DNA of 6,926 nucleotides from Nitrososphaera sp. (lineage in GTDB: Archaea > Thermoproteota > Nitrososphaeria > Nitrososphaerales > Nitrososphaeraceae). The position numbers were made by a program, and so were the translations under genes. The DNA lies in NCBI GenBank assembly GCA_025935445.1, contig JAICVG010000053.1, positions 1-6,926 on the forward strand, read 5' to 3'. Position 1 is the stretch's first letter, and every line of letters starts with the position of its first letter. A model generated the notes under the pieces. The model was not told the origin of the DNA. It saw nothing but the letters and a program-made list of their open reading frames with translations, and did not search any database. Below, piece by piece: positions 1-5,816 of the stretch.

Positions 1-120
1 GGTGATGAAGAAGAAGGTGGTGGCGGTGATGAAGAAGAAGGTGGTGGCGGTGATGAAGAAGAAGGTGGTGGCGGTGATGAAGAAGAAGGTGGTGGCGGTG
101 ATGAAGAAGAAGGTGGTGGA
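1..120 (+). repeat. 24-bp tandem repeat, five copies, continuing off the left edge
   Basis: Units lie at 1-24, 25-48, 49-72, 73-96 and 97-120. The first four are identical at every base and the fifth differs only in its last base (C to A, silent in frame 1). The unit length is a multiple of three, so copy changes keep the reading frame. Identical codons in every copy point to recent expansion by slippage or unequal recombination. The total copy number is unknown because the window starts inside the array. Each unit junction carries four GG pairs with 1-nt spacers (16-26, 40-50, 64-74 and 88-98). Confidence 0.95.
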
Positions 121-141
121 GATGGGGGGGAAGAGGAGTAG
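1..141 (+). CDS. C-terminal end of an unidentified protein with an acidic/glycine repeat tail (partial at the left edge)
   Basis: Frame 1 is open from the first base to a TAG at 139-141 and encodes five copies of GDEEEGGG followed by DGGEEE. Only the tail is visible, so the protein cannot be identified. The tail is strongly acidic and has no hydrophobic residues, so it should be disordered and soluble. Frame 2 is also open through the repeat (a Lys/Val-rich product ending at 163), as are all three minus-strand frames. Coding in frame 1 is therefore an inference, based on the more natural composition and a stop just before the convergent gatB. The gap between this stop and the gatB stop is 25 bp. 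A run of seven G at 124-130, close to the stop, is a likely spot for slippage or a sequencing error and would change the C-terminus. It could instead be non-coding repeat DNA. Confidence 0.5.
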   Translation, partial: GDEEEGGGGDEEEGGGGDEEEGGGGDEEEGGGGDEEEGGGDGGEEE

Positions 142-166
142 GGATGAAAGAAATCGTGAGTAGTAG

Positions 167-1627
167 CTAATCCTCTTTCAACTTTTTCTGTATCATCTCC
201 AGTGCAACCTTTGGGTCTGCCTTGCCTTTTGTAATCTTCATCACCTTGCCAAGCAAAAAGTTTGCAACGTTGGCATTGCGTCTTGCATCCTGAACGGCTG
301 CTTGCTCCATCTGGAAGACTGACTGAACTGTCTGCGCCAGCACACTCACATCATCAATTCTGCTGGCATGCATCCTTTTCGCCAATGCAGAAGGCATCTC
401 GCCTGTCCTTATTATTTGACCAAGGATCTGCTTCGCAGTGGCTCTGTTTATCATATCCTGATCGACCAGTCTTGCGAGATCAGCGATATGCTCTGGCCCT
501 ACCTTGAGGCCTGCAAACAGCGAATGCTCCTCTTCTTCTTCTTCTTTTTTCTGTCGTTCGTCTATAAAGCTCATAAGATCAGTCACTATCCAGTTGGCTA
601 TCTCTTTTGGTGACAAGTATATCATAAGAGTGGACTCAAAAAAGTCAGCAAGCTCCTTGTTCCCTATTAGCACTTGTGCAATGTGGGCTGACAGGCCATA
701 TTTTGACATAAAACGCTCCTTACGGGTGTCTGGAAGCTCTGGCATCGATTGCTTGATAAATGAAACAAACTCGCTTCCAAGCATTACCAGGGGGATGTCC
801 GGCTCTGGGAAGTAGCGGTAGTCTTGCTCCTCTTCTTTTGTCCTAGATTCTTTTGTTACTTTTCTTGCATCGTCCCAGTGGCGAGTCTCTGACCTGACTT
901 GAATCTCGCGGGACGTCATCGTTCTCTGCCTTGTGATTTCATAGCGCAATGCCTTTTCTACATCGGCAAATGAGCTGATGTTCTTTATCTCCACCTTATT
1001 GCCCCCATCAACCGATACATTGGCATCGCAGCGCACAGATCCTTCAAGCTTTGTGTCGCATACACCAAGGTGCTCTATTATCGAAGTTATCTTATCAAGG
1101 AACATCCGCACATCCTTTGTGTCGGCGAAGTCCGGTTCTGTCACTATCTCAACAAGTGGTACGCCGGCTCTGTTGTAGTCGATCAAGACATAAAGGCTGG
1201 TATCCATACTACCGCTTGCATAGACAAGTCTGCCAGGATCTTCTTCCAGCTGTACGCGTCTTATTCTTGCGTCCTTGCCATTACCGTACTCGAGCCTGCC
1301 GTCTACACCAATGCTCGTTATACCGTATGCATTGTACTGGGTCAGCTGAAAGTTTTTGGGCAAATCAGGGTAAAAGTAGTTCTTGCGGTAGAATGCTATT
1401 TCATCTGGGAACTTGCAGCCAAGCGCAAGAGTGATCATTGCGGCAAACTCAACAGTCTTTTGGTTCAAAAGCGGTAACGTTCCCGGCAATCCCGCACATA
1501 TAGGGCAGATGTTTGCGTTTGGAGCTTTTCCCCTGTAGTCCGAACTGCATCTGCAGAACAGCTTGCTCTTGGCGCCTGTGAGCTGACAATGAATTTCAAG
1601 CCCTATCTTTGTAGTAGTAGCCATCAC
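167..1627 (-). CDS. gatB: Aspartyl/glutamyl-tRNA amidotransferase subunit B (GatB)
   Basis: GatB is the kinase/tRNA-binding subunit of cytoplasmic GatCAB. It activates the side-chain carboxyl of mischarged Asp-tRNA(Asn) (or Glu-tRNA(Gln)) with ATP for amidation. At 486 residues it has the usual length. Visible features are the N-terminal GLEIH motif (E11, H13), a four-cysteine putative zinc site (C25, C27, C41, C44), the family signature at 79-98 with YPDLPKNFQ, the LEEDPGRL segment near 127-134, PLVEIVTEPD (157-166), RCDANVSV (199-206) and DYRYFPEPDIP (269-279). A YqeY-like helical tail ends in NFLLGKVMKITKGKADP. Six consecutive Glu (362-367) form a small insertion between the cradle and helical domains. 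The longest start is GTG (1627), overlapping the gatA stop by 4 nt, with AGGAG 9 nt upstream. An ATG one codon later overlaps by 1 nt and is also possible. It is the last gene of the aspS-gatCAB operon. Confidence 0.97.
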   Translation of the reverse strand: MMATTTKIGLEIHCQLTGAKSKLFCRCSSDYRGKAPNANICPICAGLPGTLPLLNQKTVEFAAMITLALGCKFPDEIAFYRKNYFYPDLPKNFQLTQYNAYGITSIGVDGRLEYGNGKDARIRRVQLEEDPGRLVYASGSMDTSLYVLIDYNRAGVPLVEIVTEPDFADTKDVRMFLDKITSIIEHLGVCDTKLEGSVRCDANVSVDGGNKVEIKNISSFADVEKALRYEITRQRTMTSREIQVRSETRHWDDARKVTKESRTKEEEQDYRYFPEPDIPLVMLGSEFVSFIKQSMPELPDTRKERFMSKYGLSAHIAQVLIGNKELADFFESTLMIYLSPKEIANWIVTDLMSFIDERQKKEEEEEEHSLFAGLKVGPEHIADLARLVDQDMINRATAKQILGQIIRTGEMPSALAKRMHASRIDDVSVLAQTVQSVFQMEQAAVQDARRNANVANFLLGKVMKITKGKADPKVALEMIQKKLKED

Positions 1628-3066
1628 AGCTCAGGGCTCCTTTGCACTTTTGCAGCTTGCTCAAACAAATATGCCACATCAAGCATAGTCTGTTCGGCAA
1701 ATTGGTCTGCCATTATCTGCAAGCCCACAGGCAAACCGTCAGCAAAACCGGCAGGAACCGATATTGCAGGCATGCCGGTGAGGTTTGCTACAACTGTGTC
1801 AATGTCGACAAGATACATCTTGAGCGGATCGTCTATTCTTTCGCCTATTTTGAAGGGAAGTATGGGCATGGTAGGTCCTATCAAGACATCATATTTCTTG
1901 AAAAGGGTCTCCATCTCACGCTTTAGAAGCGAGCGCACCTGGTGCGCCTTCAGATAATACTTGCCGTAATATCCTGAAGAGAGCACATACGATCCAACAA
2001 TTATCCTCCTCTTTGCCTCATCTCCAAAGTTGCTGCGTGCCCTAGCAAAATAGCTGTTCCATTCGTAGCCTTCGGGGTTCATATCAAAGCCGTAGCGGAT
2101 GTTATCGTAACGTGCGAGATTGCTACTTGCTTCTGCGGTTGCGATCGTATAGTAGGAAGCAAGCGCATACTGGACTGACGGAAGAGACACTTCTTCGCAC
2201 TTGCAGCCCTGCTTCTCCAATGTTTCTGCAGCTTTGTAGATCATCTTGGATACTCCCGGGTCTGCACCTTCGGTGAACTCCTTGATAAGACCAACACGTA
2301 ACCCTTTTCTTTCTTGCAGCGAATATGTAGGTTTGCTGCTATTGGTCGTAGTGTGATCGTTTTCATCGAACCCGGCAATCACATTTAGAATCGAAACTAC
2401 GTCGGATACTGTCCTACCGACAGGTCCTATCTGCTCTAGGCTGTTTGCATAGGATACAAGCCCAAATCTGCTCACAAGGCCGTATGTGGGCTTGAGCCCA
2501 ACTACTGAGCAAAAACTGGCAGGACATCTGACTGAGCCTCCGGTGTCTGAACCAAGCGATGCGGCGCATTCAAGGGCAGCCACGCTTGCTGCGCTTCCGC
2601 CTGACGAGCCACCCGAGACCCTGCTGATATCCCATGGGTTTCTAGTGGGGCCATGTCGACTAAACTCTGTAGTAGAACCCATTGCAAACTCATCGAGGTT
2701 TGCCTTGCCAATTATGATTGCACCCGCAGCCATCAGCCGCTTGATCACTGTTGCATCGTATGCCGGGATATAACTTTCAAGCATCTTTGAGGAACATGTA
2801 GTTTTCATCCCTTTTGTGCAAATATTGTCCTTGATGCTCAATGCGACTCCTGCAAGCGGGCCACTTTGCTCGCCATCTCTGATCTTTTTATCCAACCTGC
2901 GCGCTCTATCAAGCCCTTCTTCCTTGTTGAGTGTGACAAAGGCGTTTACCTTGGGTTCTACTTTTTCAATCCTTTCAAAGAGCTGGGAGATATATTCCTC
3001 AGCAGAAAATTCCTTGCTTTTGATGCCTTGGACTACCTGCCCGGCCTCAAGGGTATAGATCGGCAA
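1624..3066 (-). CDS. gatA: Aspartyl/glutamyl-tRNA amidotransferase subunit A (GatA)
   Basis: GatA is the amidase-signature subunit of GatCAB. It hydrolyses glutamine and supplies ammonia, which passes to GatB. At 480 residues it is full length. The catalytic Ser-cis-Ser-Lys triad is intact: K79 in LSIKD, S154 in SGGSSGGS and S178 in GSDTGGS. These numbers coincide with those known for the bacterial enzyme. The segments KANLDEFAMGSTTE and NPWDISRVSGGSSGGSAA are typical, as is the C-terminal TGMPAISVPAGFADGLPVGL. The start is a TTG one nt after the gatC stop, with AAGGA 9 nt upstream (plus-strand positions 3076-3080). No other canonical start lies near the conserved N-terminus, so TTG is well supported. 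The tight spacing with gatC and gatB indicates coupled translation and equal subunit supply. Confidence 0.98.
   Translation of the reverse strand: MPIYTLEAGQVVQGIKSKEFSAEEYISQLFERIEKVEPKVNAFVTLNKEEGLDRARRLDKKIRDGEQSGPLAGVALSIKDNICTKGMKTTCSSKMLESYIPAYDATVIKRLMAAGAIIIGKANLDEFAMGSTTEFSRHGPTRNPWDISRVSGGSSGGSAASVAALECAASLGSDTGGSVRCPASFCSVVGLKPTYGLVSRFGLVSYANSLEQIGPVGRTVSDVVSILNVIAGFDENDHTTTNSSKPTYSLQERKGLRVGLIKEFTEGADPGVSKMIYKAAETLEKQGCKCEEVSLPSVQYALASYYTIATAEASSNLARYDNIRYGFDMNPEGYEWNSYFARARSNFGDEAKRRIIVGSYVLSSGYYGKYYLKAHQVRSLLKREMETLFKKYDVLIGPTMPILPFKIGERIDDPLKMYLVDIDTVVANLTGMPAISVPAGFADGLPVGLQIMADQFAEQTMLDVAYLFEQAAKVQRSPEL
1637..1643 (-). promoter_or_regulatory. Shine-Dalgarno sequence for gatB inside the gatA 3' end
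   Basis: The minus strand reads AAAGGAG here. The AGGAG core is 9 nt ahead of the GTG at 1627 and 12 nt ahead of the ATG at 1624. The spacing slightly favours the GTG start, which would give a protein beginning with two methionines. It is one of the few clear ribosome binding sites in the window. Confidence 0.6.
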
Positions 3067-3067
3067 T

Positions 3068-3340
3068 TCAGACCATCCTTGGACCCTTCACAAAGCCGTC
3101 CTTCCTGTATCCTGTTCCAAGCACGGCGTCTTCGAAATTCTCCGGAGAATCTTTCCGAAGTTCTGAAAATTTCTTTTTTATCGCTATTGGTTTGACCTGC
3201 TCAAGTGGTATTGTGTCTAGCTTGTTCAAGTAGTTGATTATCTCTTCTATCTGTGTGGTATAGCGCTGTAGCTCTGCGTCTGACATCTCGAGCTTTGCAA
3301 GCCACCCAATATGCTTTACTTCTTCTCTTGTAACTACCAT
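3068..3340 (-). CDS. gatC: Aspartyl/glutamyl-tRNA amidotransferase subunit C (GatC)
   Basis: GatC is the small subunit that wraps around the GatA-GatB interface and stabilises the complex. The 90-residue product matches the family in length and pattern. An N-terminal VTREEVKHIGWLAKLEMSD segment is followed by a helix containing IEEIINYLNKLDTI. A C-terminal part with RKDSPENF and DGFVKGP resembles the usual Pro-rich strap. It starts with ATG, 7 nt after the aspS stop, and is the only gene here with an unambiguous ATG start. No clear Shine-Dalgarno sequence precedes it, so translation is probably coupled to aspS. Assignment rests on the sequence pattern and on its position next to gatA. Confidence 0.95.
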   Translation of the reverse strand: MVVTREEVKHIGWLAKLEMSDAELQRYTTQIEEIINYLNKLDTIPLEQVKPIAIKKKFSELRKDSPENFEDAVLGTGYRKDGFVKGPRMV

Positions 3341-3347
3341 ATTATTA

Positions 3348-4688
3348 TCATGGCGCCAGCCTATCTATGTCTCTTGGATAAAGTGTGACGTCGCGGATAT
3401 TTTCGACTTTTGTTAATGCCATTATGAGCCGCTCAAGGCCTAGACCAAAGCCAGCGTGAGGTGGAACTCCGTAATCAAATACCCGCAGATGGTAGTCAAA
3501 CGCTTCAGGCTTCAGACCCTGCTTTGTCATGCGCTCCACCAGCTGATCTTTATGGTTTATTCTGGTGCTGCCTGATGAAACTTCAAGCCCTCCGCACATC
3601 AGGTCAAATGACTCGCATATCCTGCTGTCTGCAGCGCTTGGCTTGATATAGAACGGCTTGGTCGAAGTTGGCCAGTCAATTATGAAGTAAAATTTACTGA
3701 AATGTTCATGCTGTATGCTCTTCATGATCTGTGGCGAAATGTCGTCTCCCCACTGTATGCTCTCGCCAGCCTCCTGCAGTCTATCAATGATGTCAGAATA
3801 ATTGTACTTTGAAAGCGGCAGTTCCATGGACGGTAGCTGAAGCTGTAAATACTCCAGTTCATCTTGATTCTTTTCTTTTAGTGTGTCAACAATCTTTAAT
3901 ATCATCCTCTCAAGCAGCGACATGATATCATTATAGTCAACAAATGCACGCTCGACATCAATGGAAATTGCCTCTGATAAATGTCTGTTGGTGCGGGAAG
4001 GCTCTGCGCGAAAAATGGGCCCTATCTCGAATACGCTTTCAAATGCCATTGTTAATTGTTCTTTGTATAGCTGAGGGCTCTGCGCGAGAAACGCTTCTCT
4101 ATCGTAATAGAATATCGGAAAAAGTGCTGCCCCTCCTTCTGTTGCAGTAGCTATCATCTTGGGCGTATTCACTTCAATGAATTTCTGCTCTGAGAGGAAT
4201 GCCCTGACAGAATTGAGCACGGTCTGACGTATCCGAAATATCGATCCAAGATAATTTCGTCGCAGATCCACTGCACGAAGATCAAGCCTAGTATCAAGGC
4301 CTACAGTTGACATCCTACTCTGAACAAGAAAAGGCGCCGCCTTTCTTGCTATTGAAAATACCCTGATCTCAATTGGCACTATTTCAGCGCCATTTGGAAC
4401 CTTTTCCTGCGGCCTCACCTTGCCGCGCACACCAATAGAGCTGTGCTCCTTGACCTCTTTGGCCAGTTGGAAAAGCGAATCACTGCATTCACGCTTCTTT
4501 ACTGTGATCTGGATTTCACCGTACATATCCCTTAATATGATAAACTGGATGTTGCCGTGATCTCTTACACTGGCAACCCAGCCCATGATAATGACTTCGC
4601 CGTCGCCTCCTATAGAGAGGGCTATCTCCTTGGAATAGTGAGTTCTTCGCCAATTTCTAAGATCTTCTTCCTGCAGCAATTCGTCCAA
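3348..4688 (-). CDS. aspS: Archaeal-type aspartyl-tRNA synthetase, probably non-discriminating
   Basis: This class IIb aminoacyl-tRNA synthetase attaches Asp to tRNA(Asp) and, if non-discriminating, also to tRNA(Asn). The N-terminal OB-fold anticodon domain spans about 15-115 (WRRTHYSKEI, MGWVASVRDHG, RDMYGEIQI). The catalytic domain has motif 1 around 170-178, TEGGAALFP (183-191), QSPQLYKE (203-210), motif 2 FEIGPIFRAEPSRTNRHLSE (220-239; R227) and motif 3 GFGLGLERLIM (413-423; R420). The end, LYPRDIDRLAP, is typical. Its 446 residues fit the short archaeal form without the bacterial insertion domain. The start is TTG (4688) directly after an in-frame TAA, so no longer frame exists. Two anticodon-domain positions, A39 and P98, differ from the Trp/Lys I recall for discriminating Thermococcus AspRS. 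Together with the linked gatCAB, this favours a non-discriminating enzyme; that is inference. Confidence 0.97.
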   Translation of the reverse strand: MDELLQEEDLRNWRRTHYSKEIALSIGGDGEVIIMGWVASVRDHGNIQFIILRDMYGEIQITVKKRECSDSLFQLAKEVKEHSSIGVRGKVRPQEKVPNGAEIVPIEIRVFSIARKAAPFLVQSRMSTVGLDTRLDLRAVDLRRNYLGSIFRIRQTVLNSVRAFLSEQKFIEVNTPKMIATATEGGAALFPIFYYDREAFLAQSPQLYKEQLTMAFESVFEIGPIFRAEPSRTNRHLSEAISIDVERAFVDYNDIMSLLERMILKIVDTLKEKNQDELEYLQLQLPSMELPLSKYNYSDIIDRLQEAGESIQWGDDISPQIMKSIQHEHFSKFYFIIDWPTSTKPFYIKPSAADSRICESFDLMCGGLEVSSGSTRINHKDQLVERMTKQGLKPEAFDYHLRVFDYGVPPHAGFGLGLERLIMALTKVENIRDVTLYPRDIDRLAP

Positions 4689-4710
4689 TTAAACAGGGGT
4701 ATATTGAAGA

Positions 4711-4723
4711 GGTTAATTTAACC
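4711..4723 (-). promoter_or_regulatory. Palindromic AT-rich element, candidate TATA box or operator for aspS-gatCAB
   Basis: GGTTAATTTAACC is a perfect 6-bp dyad around a single central base. Its AT core is centred 29 nt upstream of the aspS TTG, close to the position expected for a TATA box of a leaderless transcript. The symmetry might equally reflect a regulator site overlapping the promoter. A second TATATAT stretch at 4743-4749 could serve as an alternative box with a roughly 30-nt leader. Confidence 0.4.
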
Positions 4724-4785
4724 TTACCAGCATCAGTGTGTGTATATATGTGTGATAGTAGTAGTGCTGGCTAGCAGCAATGGAA

Positions 4786-4802
4786 TTGGGCGGCTAGCCC
4801 AA
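4786..4802 (-). other. Inverted repeat over the stop codon of the editing-like gene
   Basis: TTGGGC at 4786-4791 and GCCCAA at 4797-4802 form a perfect 6-bp stem with a 5-nt loop that includes the TAG stop. A second small dyad, GCTG-GCTAG-CAGC, lies at 4766-4778, and both contain GGCTAGC. No T-run follows on the minus strand, so this is not a typical terminator; an RNA hairpin at the 3' end is possible. The rest of the 105-bp spacer holds a 19-nt alternating purine/pyrimidine stretch (4736-4754) and the palindrome at 4711-4723. Confidence 0.35.
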
Positions 4803-5741
4803 GATTTCTTTTGCAATGCTGTCGAGCACTCTGCTGACGGCTTGCTTTTTAATAAAGCCGGTCACAAAGTGAGGCTTGCCTCCGCCACGGCCATCTACGT
4901 CAGCAAATTGCTTAAATATTTTGTTCAAGTCGATCCCTTCCATTTTTTCATTGCGAGCGAAAACTATGTTTGCTCTTTCATCAGAGATATTCGCAAGAAG
5001 GACTAGAGTATTTGGATTGATAATTATTTCACCTGCAAATTCTTGAAGTTGATCATCTGACAGGTTTTCAAATATCCCTTTTAGAAGCGTTACGCTACCA
5101 CTTGTGACCGGCTGTATACCTGTTAGCTTTTCTTGGCTAAGCGCTTTTAACTTTCTAGCATTGATCTCATTTTCAGATCTGAGCTTTTGTGCAGTTTTTT
5201 CAACAGTGTTAATGTTGGCTCTAAGTTCATTGCAGACTCGTAATAGCTTGGACGACAAAGCGACAGCTGTATCCTTAGCTTGGCGGCCAACCACAAAGTC
5301 AACTTCGTATTCACTTCCATTTTTGGACAAGCGCGTGACTAGGAAAAAGTCACATTCTTGCAGGTTGCTGGCATGCTCCATAGCGCAAGCCGCCACATCA
5401 TGATTTTCAATCTCTACCACTTTAACCTCAGATGGTGCTGCTGCTGTTATCCTTTCGTCGTTTGCGCGCAAGTCAGGTATCTCACGCTTTGCTTCTTCAA
5501 GCGACGAAAATATACGTGCTGTTACTCTGCGGCCTTTGGAAATAAGTGAATTCACTTCTGCTTCAGCCTTGATCACAGCATCAAGATCAAGCTGGGGGAT
5601 CAGAATGAAGGCGGTATTGTAGCCGGAGCCTTTGTGCTCCACTTTTCTGACCTTCAGGGTCTGGCCGAGCAGCTTTTGTAGCGATCCAATGAATGCGTGC
5701 TCTGCAGTGTGAGCCAGCCTATTATCACTTAGCGAAACAAT
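4794..5741 (-). CDS. Alanyl-tRNA-editing-like protein (AlaX-type editing domain plus coiled coil plus DHHA1/C-Ala domain), start codon unclear
   Basis: The protein resembles the editing and C-terminal parts of alanyl-tRNA synthetase without the catalytic part, so it may clear Ser- or Gly-tRNA(Ala) in trans. Counting from a putative ATT at 5741 (315 residues), HTAEH (11-15) and CAMEH (119-123) supply the expected HxxxH and CxxxH zinc ligands. A likely coiled coil follows at about 160-205. A DHHA1-like domain contains GRGGGKP near 284-290. The first canonical start in frame is GTG at 5642, but starting there removes the HTAEH motif. The frame continues upstream to a TAG at 5754-5756 with only ATC, ATT or CTG as possible starts. 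The boundary given is therefore an inference. CGGTH of AlaRS is CAMEH here, and the N-terminal beta-barrel of longer AlaX proteins is absent. A degenerate paralogue or a sequence error near the start is possible. The gene diverges from purP and lies 105 bp upstream of aspS. Confidence 0.85.
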   Translation of the reverse strand: MVSLSDNRLAHTAEHAFIGSLQKLLGQTLKVRKVEHKGSGYNTAFILIPQLDLDAVIKAEAEVNSLISKGRRVTARIFSSLEEAKREIPDLRANDERITAAAPSEVKVVEIENHDVAACAMEHASNLQECDFFLVTRLSKNGSEYEVDFVVGRQAKDTAVALSSKLLRVCNELRANINTVEKTAQKLRSENEINARKLKALSQEKLTGIQPVTSGSVTLLKGIFENLSDDQLQEFAGEIIINPNTLVLLANISDERANIVFARNEKMEGIDLNKIFKQFADVDGRGGGKPHFVTGFIKKQAVSRVLDSIAKEILG

Positions 5742-5764
5742 AGCGATGTAGTCCTAGCTTCAGC

Positions 5765-5770
5765 TATAAA
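5765..5770 (-). promoter_or_regulatory. Candidate TATA box for the editing-like gene
   Basis: The minus strand reads CATTTATAGC here. The TTTATA core is centred about 26-27 nt upstream of position 5741, which is the in-frame ATT codon proposed as the start. A transcript starting near 5741 would still contain the HTAEH codons (5697-5711), so the promoter position supports the longer protein. The two candidate boxes for the divergent genes lie about 20 bp apart. Confidence 0.4.
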
Positions 5771-5785
5771 TGCTATTGAGAAGAA

Positions 5786-5792
5786 ATTTTAA
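5786..5792 (+). promoter_or_regulatory. Candidate TATA box for purP
   Basis: The AT-rich element TTTTAAT is centred about 28 nt ahead of the TTG start of purP. This is the expected distance for an archaeal TATA box if transcription begins at or next to the start codon. Together with the lack of a useful Shine-Dalgarno sequence, it suggests a leaderless purP mRNA. AT-rich hexamers are common in spacers, so confidence is moderate. Confidence 0.45.
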
Positions 5793-5816
5793 TCTCCTGT
5801 AGTTAACTGGGATCTA

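Noticed and set aside
1..120. CRISPR array or integration-site repeat
   Set aside because: Units are directly adjacent with no spacers and keep a reading frame, so this is a coding-type tandem repeat.
182..188. T5 run downstream of the repeat gene as a plus-strand archaeal terminator
   Set aside because: It is a single short T-run within the gatB coding sequence, too weak to call.
504..815. Plus-strand open frames opposite gatB, gatA, aspS and the editing-like gene
   Set aside because: They lie wholly inside confidently identified minus-strand genes, lack recognisable domains and look like antisense shadows.
4786..4802. Rho-independent-style terminator after the editing-like gene
   Set aside because: The stem is perfect but no T-run follows it on the minus strand, so it is kept only as an inverted repeat.
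5738..5740. TTG as the start of the editing-like gene
   Set aside because: It is in the wrong frame and reaches a TAA after three codons, so a frameshift would also be required with no supporting slip site.
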